From contig CAYVRN010000009.1 of NCBI GenBank assembly GCA_964453855.1, positions 1-64,000 of the forward strand: 64,000 bases of DNA. Reading direction: 5' to 3'. The notes beneath the pieces are model-generated. The model was not told the DNA's origin and made no database searches. It was given only the letters and a program-made list of their open reading frames with translations. Shown piece by piece: positions 28,540 through 36,394 of this stretch (positions are counted from its first letter, which is position 1; each line of letters begins with the position of its first letter). The DNA comes from JASMHC01 sp964453855. Lineage in GTDB: Bacteria; Pseudomonadota; Alphaproteobacteria; Rhodobacterales; Rhodobacteraceae. A program made the translations under genes and the position numbers.

Positions 28540-28953
28540 ATGAAAATGCGCTTTTTAACGGTTTTAGCGGTAGTGGTGGCTTTGGCGACCCCAGCATCAG
28601 CCGCGACCGACCGCCCAGCATTGGGCGAAAACCAGCCCCTAAACGACACCCTGTTAGCTATTCTGGTGGCTGACGAAATCCGCAAGCAGTGCGACAGCCT
28701 TTCAGGCCGTGTGTTAAAAGGTATCGGCATGCTGTGGGGCATCGTTCAAGACGCCAAGGAACTTGGTTACAACGACGACGAGATCAACGCCTATCGCAAT
28801 AGCGATGAGGCAAAAGCTGTGTTGCGTGCCCGTGGGGACGCGATGATGGCCGAACAAAACGTCACTTATGACGATCCCGAGACTTTTTGCCGGTGGGGGC
28901 GCGATGAAATCGCGAATGAGACCCTGATCGGATCATTACTGAGAGCGAACTGA
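28540..28953 (+). CDS. Exported DUF5333-like protein in the nuo operon
   Basis: A 137-residue protein with an N-terminal signal peptide (MKMRFLTVLAVVVALATPASA, cut near residue 21). The mature part contains LNDTLLAILVADEIRKQCD and a second cysteine near the C-terminus (ETFCRWGRDEIAN), suggesting one disulfide. It resembles the DUF5333 proteins that I recall between nuoF and nuoG in Rhodobacteraceae. I chose the ATG at 28540 because AAGGAG is 9 bases upstream and the signal peptide begins there; the frame extends to 28405 without support. Function unknown, probably periplasmic. Confidence 0.8.
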   Translation: MKMRFLTVLAVVVALATPASAATDRPALGENQPLNDTLLAILVADEIRKQCDSLSGRVLKGIGMLWGIVQDAKELGYNDDEINAYRNSDEAKAVLRARGDAMMAEQNVTYDDPETFCRWGRDEIANETLIGSLLRAN

Positions 28954-28955
28954 CC

Positions 28956-30965
28956 ATGACTGACCTGCGCAAGATCATCATCGACGATCAGGAGATCGAA
29001 GTAGACGGCGCGATGACGCTTATTCAGGCCTGCGAGATGGCGCAGACCGAAGTGCCGCGTTTCTGCTATCATGAACGTCTGTCGATTGCCGGTAACTGCC
29101 GTATGTGTCTTGTCGAGGTTGTTGGTGGCCCTCCGAAGCCTGCTGCAAGCTGTGCAATGCAGGTCCGCGACTTGCGCCCCGGTCCGAACGGAGAGCCGCC
29201 GGTCGTGAAAACAAATTCGCCGATGGTCAAAAAGGCACGTGAAGGCGTGATGGAATTCATGCTGATCAACCACCCATTGGATTGCCCGATCTGCGATCAG
29301 GGTGGCGAGTGTGATTTGCAGGATCAGGCGATGGCCTACGGCATTTCGGAAACCCGTTATTCCGAAGCCAAGCGCGCTGTTGATGATCTGAACCTAGGGC
29401 CGCTTGTCAGCACCGCAATGACCCGTTGCATCAGCTGTACGCGCTGCGTGCGTTTTACGTCTGAGATTGCTGGCATCACGCAGATGGGCCAAACAGGCCG
29501 TGGCGAAGATGCTGAAATCACCAGTTATTTGAACCAGACTTTGGACAGCAACCTTCAGGGGAATATCATCGATCTTTGCCCAGTTGGTGCTTTGACGTCA
29601 AAACCTTACGCCTTCACCGCCCGTCCGTGGGAGCTGACCAAGACCGAAAGCATCGACGTGATGGACGCGCTTGGATCGAACATTCGGGTCGATACCAAAG
29701 GTCGTGAAGTTAAACGCATCGTTCCCCGCAACCACGATGGTGTGAACGAAGAGTGGATATCTGACAAAACCCGTTTCGTTTGGGACGGCTTGCGTCGTCA
29801 ACGACTGGACAAACCCTATATTCGTGAAAACGGCAAGCTGCGCCCGGCAAGCTGGGGCGAAGCCTTGGCTGCCGCATCGGCTGCGATGAAAGGCAAGAAA
29901 GTTGCTGGTCTGGTCGGTGATCTTGCGCCTGTTGAGGCCGCATTTGCACTAAAGCAGTTGATCGAAGGGCAGGGCGGCAACGTCGAATGTCGTGTTGACG
30001 GGGCCAAGCTACCCGCTGGCAACCGGTCGGCTTACGTTGGGACGGCGGCGATTGAAGATATCGATACAGCCAAGGTGATTTATCTGGTCGGCACAAACCC
30101 ACGTAACGAAGCGCCTGTATTGAATGCGCGCATTCGCAAGGCTTGGCTGAAAGGTGCAGATATCAAACTGATCGGCGAAAACGCAGATCTAACCTATGAC
30201 TACGAGCATGTCGGACCGGGGCGTGCCTCGCTGCAGCGTGCTGCGAAGAATGTTGCAAAAACCGAAGGCGCGATTGTGATCGTTGGGCAGGCAGCAATCC
30301 GGGACGCGGACGGCGAGGCAGTACTAAGCCAAGCTATGGCCCTGACCGAAGCGCTAGGCGGTGAAATGCTGGTTCTGCACACGGCGGCCGGTCGTGTCGG
30401 TGCAATGGACGTCGGCGCTGTAACTGAAGGTGGCATGGATACGGCGCTTGATGGGGCCGAGGTGATTTACAACCTTGGTGCAGACGAAATGGACCTGCCG
30501 AAAGGCGCTTTTGTGATCTATCAGGGAAGTCATGGCGATCGCGGTGCGCATCGCGCCGACGTAATTCTGCCTGCGGCTGCCTACACGGAAGAAAACGGCC
30601 TGTTTGTGAATACCGAAGGACGGCCACAGTTGGCACTTCGTGCCGCGTTCCCTCCGGGAGAAGCAAAAGAGAACTGGGCGATCCTGCGGGCACTGTCTGC
30701 GGAACTTGGGGCGACATTGGGCTATGATAGCCTTGCGCAACTGCGGCAGGCGTTGGTGGCAGAAGTGGAGCATCTGGCCCGCGTTGACCAAGTTGTTGTC
30801 AACGACTGGCAGGTCTTACCGGCTGTCGCGTTAGAGAAATCAACTTTTGCTACCTCGGTTGCCGATTTCTATCTGTCAAACCCTATCGCCCGTGCCTCGG
30901 CCTTGATGGGCGAACTGTCCGCAAATGCAAAAGCACGCGGAAGCGAAAAGGTGGCTGCCGAGTGA
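28956..30965 (+). CDS. nuoG: NADH-quinone oxidoreductase subunit G
   Basis: The 669-residue 75-kDa subunit. The N-terminal ferredoxin-like part holds a 2Fe-2S cluster (Cys37, Cys48, Cys51, Cys66), the His-ligated 4Fe-4S cluster N5 (His106, Cys110, Cys113, Cys119) and cluster N4 (Cys158, Cys161, Cys164, Cys208). The rest is a molybdopterin-oxidoreductase-like domain without the cofactor, ending in a short helical tail. All ligands are present, so electron transfer from NuoE/F to NuoI should be intact. It starts 2 bases after the DUF5333-like gene; its stop overlaps the next ATG. Confidence 0.97.
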   Translation: MTDLRKIIIDDQEIEVDGAMTLIQACEMAQTEVPRFCYHERLSIAGNCRMCLVEVVGGPPKPAASCAMQVRDLRPGPNGEPPVVKTNSPMVKKAREGVMEFMLINHPLDCPICDQGGECDLQDQAMAYGISETRYSEAKRAVDDLNLGPLVSTAMTRCISCTRCVRFTSEIAGITQMGQTGRGEDAEITSYLNQTLDSNLQGNIIDLCPVGALTSKPYAFTARPWELTKTESIDVMDALGSNIRVDTKGREVKRIVPRNHDGVNEEWISDKTRFVWDGLRRQRLDKPYIRENGKLRPASWGEALAAASAAMKGKKVAGLVGDLAPVEAAFALKQLIEGQGGNVECRVDGAKLPAGNRSAYVGTAAIEDIDTAKVIYLVGTNPRNEAPVLNARIRKAWLKGADIKLIGENADLTYDYEHVGPGRASLQRAAKNVAKTEGAIVIVGQAAIRDADGEAVLSQAMALTEALGGEMLVLHTAAGRVGAMDVGAVTEGGMDTALDGAEVIYNLGADEMDLPKGAFVIYQGSHGDRGAHRADVILPAAAYTEENGLFVNTEGRPQLALRAAFPPGEAKENWAILRALSAELGATLGYDSLAQLRQALVAEVEHLARVDQVVVNDWQVLPAVALEKSTFATSVADFYLSNPIARASALMGELSANAKARGSEKVAAE

Positions 30966-31369
30966 TGGGACTGCGCGCTGCACATATCCCTGCTGTAGGT
31001 CTGGCCTTAATGGGCGGGGCCTGTGCACCTGTGTGCGGCGATTGTCTAACGGACTATTCCAAGTTCGATTACCTGGGAGTCGAAACCCGCCTGCTGGATG
31101 ACGACATTGTCAATTTCCGCGTGCGGATGATTGGAACTGAAAGCGCTGTAGATGTTTCGGAATACGCCGAATGCGCCGCCGCGCAATACACTTTGATCCG
31201 GGGCTACGGCTTTGCCCGTCACGTGCGGACAACAGTATCACAAACCGAGGATATCTGGTTGGGGGATGCGTATTACACCATCTCGGCGGCCCTTCCCCGG
31301 GGAATTAAGCAGATCGACGCTGAAGTGGTTGTCGCTGCTTGCAATGAAAACGGAATACCTACGGTGTGA
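30965..31369 (+). CDS. Small exported or lipoprotein-like protein in the nuo operon
   Basis: A 134-residue protein coupled to nuoG by TGATG. Its N-terminus is hydrophobic and ends in LALMGGACAPVCGDC, which resembles a lipobox but lacks the usual residue at -3, so lipidation at that cysteine is uncertain. Further cysteines are found at CAAAQ and ACNEN, and the middle is rich in beta-forming residues (DDDIVNFRVRMIG). I do not recognise the family. It lies between nuoG and nuoH in the same transcript, so it may help complex I assembly or sit in the periplasm near it; this is inference. Confidence 0.72.
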   Translation: MGLRAAHIPAVGLALMGGACAPVCGDCLTDYSKFDYLGVETRLLDDDIVNFRVRMIGTESAVDVSEYAECAAAQYTLIRGYGFARHVRTTVSQTEDIWLGDAYYTISAALPRGIKQIDAEVVVAACNENGIPTV

Positions 31370-31375
31370 GGACAC

Positions 31376-32416
31376 ATGGCTGAATTCTTTACCACCACGA
31401 ACTTAGGCATCTCTCTGGTCATCGTTGGCCAGATTCTGTTGCTGATCGTCCCGATCCTCGTGTCGCTTGCATTCCTGATGTACGGTGAGCGTAAAATTTG
31501 GGCCGCTGTGCAGTTGCGCAAGGGTCCCAACGTCGTCGGTGTCTTTGGACTGCTGCAAAGTTTTGCAGACTTCCTGAAATACATCGTGAAAGAAGTTGTG
31601 TTCCCCGCTGGTGCTGACCGCGCGGTCTTCCTGCTGGCGCCGATGATTTCAGTTGTGATGGCCTTTGTCGCTTGGGCCGTGATCCCGATGAACGAAGGTT
31701 GGGCGATCGCCGATATCAACGTGGCCATTCTGTATGTCTTTGCGATTTCTTCGCTTGAGGTATACGGCGTGATCATGGGCGGTTGGGCGTCGAACTCGAA
31801 GTACCCCTTCCTTGGCTCACTACGGTCCGCCGCACAGATGATTTCCTACGAAGTTTCAATCGGCCTGATCATTATTGGTGTGATTATCTCGACCGGTTCG
31901 ATGAACTTTGGCGATATCGTTGCCGCACAAGAAGGCAAATACGGCTTATTTAGCTGGTACTGGCTGCCGCACCTGCCAATGATGTTCCTGTTCTTTATTT
32001 CGGCTCTGGCAGAAACCAACCGTCCTCCTTTCGACTTGCCGGAAGCGGAATCGGAACTGGTGGCCGGTTATCAGGTTGAATACAGTTCGACACCGTTCTT
32101 GCTGTTCTTCCTTGGCGAACTTCTGGCGATGGTTCTGATGTGCGCGCTGATCGTGCTGCTGTTCTTTGGTGGTTGGCTTTCGCCGATCCCGGGTATCTCG
32201 GACGGTCTGTTCTGGATGGTCGCCAAAATGCTAATGGTCTTCTTCATGTTCTCGATGATCAAGGCTATCACCCCCCGTTATCGCTATGACCAACTGATGC
32301 GTCTGGGCTGGAAAGTGTTCCTGCCGATGTCGCTGGCTTGGGTTGTGATCGTTGCGTTCCTTGCAAAATTCGAAGCCTTCGGCGGCGCCTACGCCCGCTG
32401 GATGATTGGAGGTTAA
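31376..32416 (+). CDS. nuoH: NADH-quinone oxidoreductase subunit H
   Basis: A 346-residue membrane subunit with about eight helices that connects the quinone site to the proton pumps. YGERKIWAAVQLRKGPNVVG is the conserved cytoplasmic loop 1, and AETNRPPFDLPEAESELVAGYQVEYSS is the strongly conserved acidic loop 3 near the quinone channel. FALIKAxTPRYRYDQL-type residues appear near the C-terminus (SMIKAITPRYRYDQLMRLGW). Six bases follow before nuoI. No unusual features. Confidence 0.97.
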   Translation: MAEFFTTTNLGISLVIVGQILLLIVPILVSLAFLMYGERKIWAAVQLRKGPNVVGVFGLLQSFADFLKYIVKEVVFPAGADRAVFLLAPMISVVMAFVAWAVIPMNEGWAIADINVAILYVFAISSLEVYGVIMGGWASNSKYPFLGSLRSAAQMISYEVSIGLIIIGVIISTGSMNFGDIVAAQEGKYGLFSWYWLPHLPMMFLFFISALAETNRPPFDLPEAESELVAGYQVEYSSTPFLLFFLGELLAMVLMCALIVLLFFGGWLSPIPGISDGLFWMVAKMLMVFFMFSMIKAITPRYRYDQLMRLGWKVFLPMSLAWVVIVAFLAKFEAFGGAYARWMIGG

Positions 32417-32422
32417 TTCCAC

Positions 32423-32850
32423 ATGGCAAGCATCGACTACAGACGCGCCGCTGGCTATTTCCTGCTGTCGGACTTTTTCAAAGGCTTCAAGCTAGGGTTC
32501 AAATACTTTTTCAGCCCGAAGCACACGGTAAACTATCCGCACGAAAAGGGCCCGCTGTCTCCACGTTTCCGTGGTGAACACGCCCTGCGTCGTTATCCGA
32601 ATGGCGAAGAACGNNNNNNNNNNGCAGCCGCCGGACCACTCGCTATGACATCGACATGACCAAATGCATTTACTGCGGCTTCTGTCAGGAAGCCTGCCCG
32701 GTAGACGCGATTGTCGAAGGTCCGAACTTTGAGTTTGCCACCGAAACCCGCGAAGAACTGTTCTATGACAAAGCTAAGCTTCTAGAGAACGGCGAACGCT
32801 GGGAAGCCGAGATTGCCCGCAACCTTGAATTGGATGCACCGTACCGATGA
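32423..32850 (+). CDS. nuoI: NADH-quinone oxidoreductase subunit I, interrupted by an assembly gap
   Basis: NuoI carries the two 4Fe-4S clusters N6a and N6b in the peripheral arm. The first 63 codons are present (YFFSPKHTVNYPHEKGPLSP, then GEHALRRYPNGEE), then ten Ns at 32614-32623, then the frame resumes at SRRTTRYDIDMTKCIYCGFC. The second cluster motif CIYCGFCQEACP is present; the first (CxxCxxCxxxCP) is missing. About 77 bases must be absent for the two halves to join in frame and give the usual 164 residues, so the N run under-represents the gap and causes an artificial stop. The real gene is very probably intact. The stop overlaps the next gene's start. Confidence 0.93.
32614..32623. other. 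Assembly gap of ten Ns
   Basis: Ten ambiguous bases within nuoI. By frame and by length of the NuoI family, roughly 77 bases are missing here, not ten, covering the first ferredoxin motif. Coordinates downstream of this point are therefore offset from the true chromosome by about 67 bases. Confidence 0.95.
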
Positions 32851-33254
32851 GCGATTTGAAAACCCCATTTGAGATGATGATGGCTCAGGCTCAGGAAATG
32901 GCCAAGGCCTTCAATCCTGCGCTTGAAACATTTTCACCGAAGGGGTTCGAGGCCCTTTGGCCCACCATGCCGAAAGACATGATGGAAATGACCTTTGGCA
33001 AGGGCATCAGCAAGGATGGCCTTGATGCCAAAACACGGCTGTTGCTGACCGTTGCCGGTATGACCATGCAAGGCGCTCAGGCTGACACGCCGTTTCGCAT
33101 GACGGTACGCCACGCAATGGAAGCGGGTGCCACAAAAGATGAAATCGCCGAGACCATCGCCCAGATGTCGATGTTCGCCGGCATCCCCGCCATGACCCGC
33201 GCCATGGATTTGGCGCGCGAGGTTATGGAAGACAACAAGGAAGACAAGCAATGA
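32847..33254 (+). CDS. Carboxymuconolactone decarboxylase-like protein in the nuo operon
   Basis: A 135-residue, helix-rich protein with a CMD/AhpD-type domain: TRLLLTVAGMTMQGAQ and RHAMEAGATKDEIAETIAQMSMFAGIPAMTRAMD. It lacks the redox CxxC of AhpD, and in fact has no cysteine, so peroxidase activity is unlikely; a decarboxylase or a purely structural role is possible. It overlaps nuoI and nuoJ by 4 bases on each side (ATGA), so it is translationally coupled inside the nuo operon. Such a gene between nuoI and nuoJ is familiar from roseobacters, but its role is unknown to me. Confidence 0.82.
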   Translation: MSDLKTPFEMMMAQAQEMAKAFNPALETFSPKGFEALWPTMPKDMMEMTFGKGISKDGLDAKTRLLLTVAGMTMQGAQADTPFRMTVRHAMEAGATKDEIAETIAQMSMFAGIPAMTRAMDLAREVMEDNKEDKQ

Positions 33255-33859
33255 CAGTTGCAGCCTTTGCCTTTTACCTTTTCGCAATCACCACGATTGT
33301 AGGCGGTCTGTTCACCGTGATCAGCCGAAACCCAGTGCACTCGGTTCTGTGGCTGATCTTGGCGTTCCTCAGTTCGGCTGGACTTTTTGTTCTGCTCGGA
33401 GCCGAGTTCGTCGCGATGCTGCTCATCATCGTCTACGTAGGTGCGGTCGCGGTTCTGTTCCTGTTCGTTGTGATGATGTTGGACGTGGACTTCGCCGAAC
33501 TAAAGGCCGAGATGGCGCGTTATATGCCATTGGCTTTGCTGATCGGTGTGGTGCTTCTCATGCAGCTGGCTATGGCGTTTGGCGCATGGACCGAGGCTGA
33601 TCAGGCCCAGTCATTGCGCGCGGCGGTCACTCCGACAGACGTTCAGAACACCGCGGCTTTGGGTCAGCTTCTATACGACCAATACTTCCTGATCTTCCAG
33701 CTTGCAGGCTTGATCCTGCTGGTTGCAATGATCGGAGCCATCGTTCTGACCCTGCGCCACCGGACTGACATCAAACGTCAGGATATTTTCGCGCAGCTTT
33801 ACCGTGATCCGGCAAAAGCGATGGAACTGAAAGATGTAAAACCGGGGCAGGGGCTCTGA
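33251..33859 (+). CDS. nuoJ: NADH-quinone oxidoreductase subunit J
   Basis: A 202-residue membrane subunit with five helices. HSVLWLILAFLSSAGLFVLL and the third helix LLIIVYVGAVAVLFLFVVMM contain the glycine-rich bend that is conserved in NuoJ/ND6 and linked to proton transfer coupling. The C-terminal tail (HRTDIKRQDIFAQLYRDPAK) is cytoplasmic. It overlaps the preceding CMD-like gene by 4 bases. A 65-base gap with two small inverted repeats separates it from nuoK. Confidence 0.95.
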   Translation: MTVAAFAFYLFAITTIVGGLFTVISRNPVHSVLWLILAFLSSAGLFVLLGAEFVAMLLIIVYVGAVAVLFLFVVMMLDVDFAELKAEMARYMPLALLIGVVLLMQLAMAFGAWTEADQAQSLRAAVTPTDVQNTAALGQLLYDQYFLIFQLAGLILLVAMIGAIVLTLRHRTDIKRQDIFAQLYRDPAKAMELKDVKPGQGL

Positions 33860-33924
33860 ACCGGTTCGAATGAATATGATCCGGTGAGTGCCGGACAAGT
33901 AAAGAATGATGACGAGGGACACGC

Positions 33925-34230
33925 ATGATCGGAATTGAGCATTACCTGACGGTGGCGGCAGCGCTATTCGTCATCGGGATATTCGGGCTATTCCTGAACC
34001 GTAAAAACGTGATCGTTTTGTTGATGTCGATTGAATTGATGCTTCTCTCGGTCAACATCAACTTTGTGGCCTTTTCCAGCTTCCTAGGCGATCTGGTCGG
34101 ACAAGTGTTCACCTTGTTCGTTCTGACTGTTGCTGCCGCGGAAGCGGCTATTGGCCTTGCGATCCTCGTCTGCTTCTTCCGGAACCGCGGCACCATTGCG
34201 GTGGAAGACATCAACGTGATGAAAGGCTGA
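33925..34230 (+). CDS. nuoK: NADH-quinone oxidoreductase subunit K
   Basis: The 101-residue NuoK (ND4L type) with three membrane helices. It holds the two conserved membrane glutamates used in proton translocation, in MSIELMLLSVNINFVAF and in TVAAAEAAIGLAILVCFF. GAGGGAC precedes the ATG. Four bases separate it from nuoL. No unusual features. Confidence 0.97.
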   Translation: MIGIEHYLTVAAALFVIGIFGLFLNRKNVIVLLMSIELMLLSVNINFVAFSSFLGDLVGQVFTLFVLTVAAAEAAIGLAILVCFFRNRGTIAVEDINVMKG

Positions 34231-34234
34231 TCAG

Positions 34235-36394
34235 ATGGAAACGGTAATCCTATTTGCACCTCTGGTCGGTGCCATCATCGCTGGGTTCGGTCACCGGATC
34301 ATTGGCGATAAAGGCGCGCAGGTCGTGACAACCGGCCTGTTGTTCCTTGCTATGGCGCTTAGCTGGATTGTGTTCCTTGGCTTTGATGGTCACACTAAAC
34401 ACATCGAAATCCTAAGCTACATCCAGTCGGGAACGCTCGACACAAGCTGGGGCATCCGCCTGGACCGCTTGACCGCGATCATGATGATTGTTGTGACCAG
34501 CGTATCTGCTTTGGTCCACATGTACTCGATGGGCTACATGGCCCATGACGATCAGTTCGCCGAAGGCGAAAGCTATCGTCCGCGTTTCTTTGCCTATCTG
34601 TCGTTCTTCACCTTTGCCATGCTGATGCTGGTAACTTCGGACAACCTAGTTCAGATGTTCTTTGGCTGGGAAGGTGTGGGCGTTGCCTCGTATCTGCTGA
34701 TCGGCTTTTACTTCCGCAAAGACAGCGCCAATGCGGCCTCTATCAAGGCGTTTGTTGTCAACCGCGTTGGCGACTTTGGCTTTGCTCTGGGTATCTTCGG
34801 ACTTTTCATGATGACTGGTTCGATCCAATTCAATGATGTGTTTGCGGCCGCTCCAGCCTTGGCAGACACGACTCTGACCTTCCTCTGGACGGATTGGAAC
34901 GCGGCGAACCTGTTGGCTTTCTTGTTGTTTGTCGGAGCGATGGGTAAATCGGCACAGCTCTTCCTACACACATGGCTACCAGATGCGATGGAAGGTCCGA
35001 CACCCGTGTCGGCACTGATCCACGCGGCAACTATGGTGACCGCAGGCGTCTTCCTTGTTTGCCGCATGTCTCCGCTGATGGAATATGCCCCCGAGACGAT
35101 GGCGTTTGTCACCTTCCTTGGTGCGACGACTGCATTCGTGGCGGCAACCATCGGTCTGGTTCAAAACGACATTAAACGTGTGATCGCCTATTCGACCATG
35201 TCCCAGCTTGGTTATATGTTCGTGGCGGCTGGCGTTGGTGTCTACTCGGTTGCGATGTTCCACCTGTTCACACACGCCTTCTTTAAAGCGATGCTGTTCC
35301 TTGGCGCCGGTTCGGTGATCCACGGGATGCATCACGAGCAGGACATGCGGAATTACGGTGGTCTGCGAAAGAAACTACCTTTGACCTTCTGGGCGATGAT
35401 GATCGGTACGTTGGCCATCACCGGTGTCGGTATCCCGCTGACCCATTACGGTTTCGCAGGCTTCCTGTCCAAGGACGCTGTAATCGAAAGCGCATGGGCG
35501 GGTACTGCCGGCGGCTATGCATTCTGGATGCTTGTCATCGCTGCTCTGTTCACGAGCTTCTACAGCTGGCGCCTGATGTTCCTGACCTTCTATGGCGAGG
35601 CCCGAGGCAACAAGCACACCCATGATCACGCGCATGAAAGTCCTGCTATCATGACGATCCCTCTGGGTGTGTTGGCTGTCGGTGCCGTGTTCGCCGGTAT
35701 GGTTTGGTATGGCCCCTTCTTTGGGGATCACATCAAGGTCAATGAGTTCTTCGGAATTCCTGCACATGCGACCGCAGATGCGGGTCACGGTGAGGAGACC
35801 TCGAGCGACAGTCATGCGATTGCCGCAGCAACTCAGGATAATGGACACGGCGAGGCAACTGACGACCACGCAGCGATGGCAGCAGAGCATCATGGTGACG
35901 AAGCAGTTACCCATGATACGACGGCTTCGCACGGATCCGCGCCCCAAGGCGCGATCTTTATGGCGCCTGACAACCATGTCATGGACGATGCGCACCATGC
36001 TCCGACTTGGGTTAAAATCAGCCCGTTCATCGCAATGGTCATTGGTTTCGTTACAGCCTTCTGGTTCTACATCGTCAATCCGTCGCTTCCCGCACGTCTG
36101 GCTGAAAACCAGCGCCCGCTTTACCTGTTCTTGTTGAACAAATGGTACTTCGACGAGATTTACGATTTCCTGTTCGTGAAACCTGCCAGCGCCATTGGCC
36201 GCTTCCTTTGGAAGCGCGGTGACGGCAATGTCATCGACGGCACGCTGAATGGTATCGCAATGGGAATCATTCCGTTCTTTACCCGTCTCGCAGGCAAAGC
36301 CCAGTCGGGTTACGTCTTTACCTATGCGTTGGCGATGGTGCTTGGCATCGTTGCTCTGATTACCTGGATGACGCTCAGCGGAGGAGCGCACTAA
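34235..36394 (+). CDS. nuoL: NADH-quinone oxidoreductase subunit L with histidine-rich insert
   Basis: The large antiporter-like proton-pumping subunit, 719 residues and about 14 helices plus the long lateral helix. Key features include FFGWEGVGVASYLLIGFYF with the conserved glutamate, KSAQLFLHTWLPDAMEGPTPVSALIHAAT with the pumping lysine, and FTHAFFKAMLFLGAGSVIH. Between about residues 460 and 590 an insert carries roughly 16 histidines along with many Asp/Glu (HTHDHAHE near 463; DHAAMAAEHHGDE further on). This lies in a loop between late helices and makes the protein longer than the ~610 residues of E. coli NuoL. A metal- or proton-binding loop is possible. The stop overlaps the nuoM ATG. 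Confidence 0.95.
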   Translation: METVILFAPLVGAIIAGFGHRIIGDKGAQVVTTGLLFLAMALSWIVFLGFDGHTKHIEILSYIQSGTLDTSWGIRLDRLTAIMMIVVTSVSALVHMYSMGYMAHDDQFAEGESYRPRFFAYLSFFTFAMLMLVTSDNLVQMFFGWEGVGVASYLLIGFYFRKDSANAASIKAFVVNRVGDFGFALGIFGLFMMTGSIQFNDVFAAAPALADTTLTFLWTDWNAANLLAFLLFVGAMGKSAQLFLHTWLPDAMEGPTPVSALIHAATMVTAGVFLVCRMSPLMEYAPETMAFVTFLGATTAFVAATIGLVQNDIKRVIAYSTMSQLGYMFVAAGVGVYSVAMFHLFTHAFFKAMLFLGAGSVIHGMHHEQDMRNYGGLRKKLPLTFWAMMIGTLAITGVGIPLTHYGFAGFLSKDAVIESAWAGTAGGYAFWMLVIAALFTSFYSWRLMFLTFYGEARGNKHTHDHAHESPAIMTIPLGVLAVGAVFAGMVWYGPFFGDHIKVNEFFGIPAHATADAGHGEETSSDSHAIAAATQDNGHGEATDDHAAMAAEHHGDEAVTHDTTASHGSAPQGAIFMAPDNHVMDDAHHAPTWVKISPFIAMVIGFVTAFWFYIVNPSLPARLAENQRPLYLFLLNKWYFDEIYDFLFVKPASAIGRFLWKRGDGNVIDGTLNGIAMGIIPFFTRLAGKAQSGYVFTYALAMVLGIVALITWMTLSGGAH

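Noticed and set aside
33858..33895. Palindrome GAACCGGTTC and the TCCGG/CCGGA pair between nuoJ and nuoK
   Set aside because: The arms are short and the first overlaps the nuoJ stop; not strong enough to call a terminator or regulatory element.
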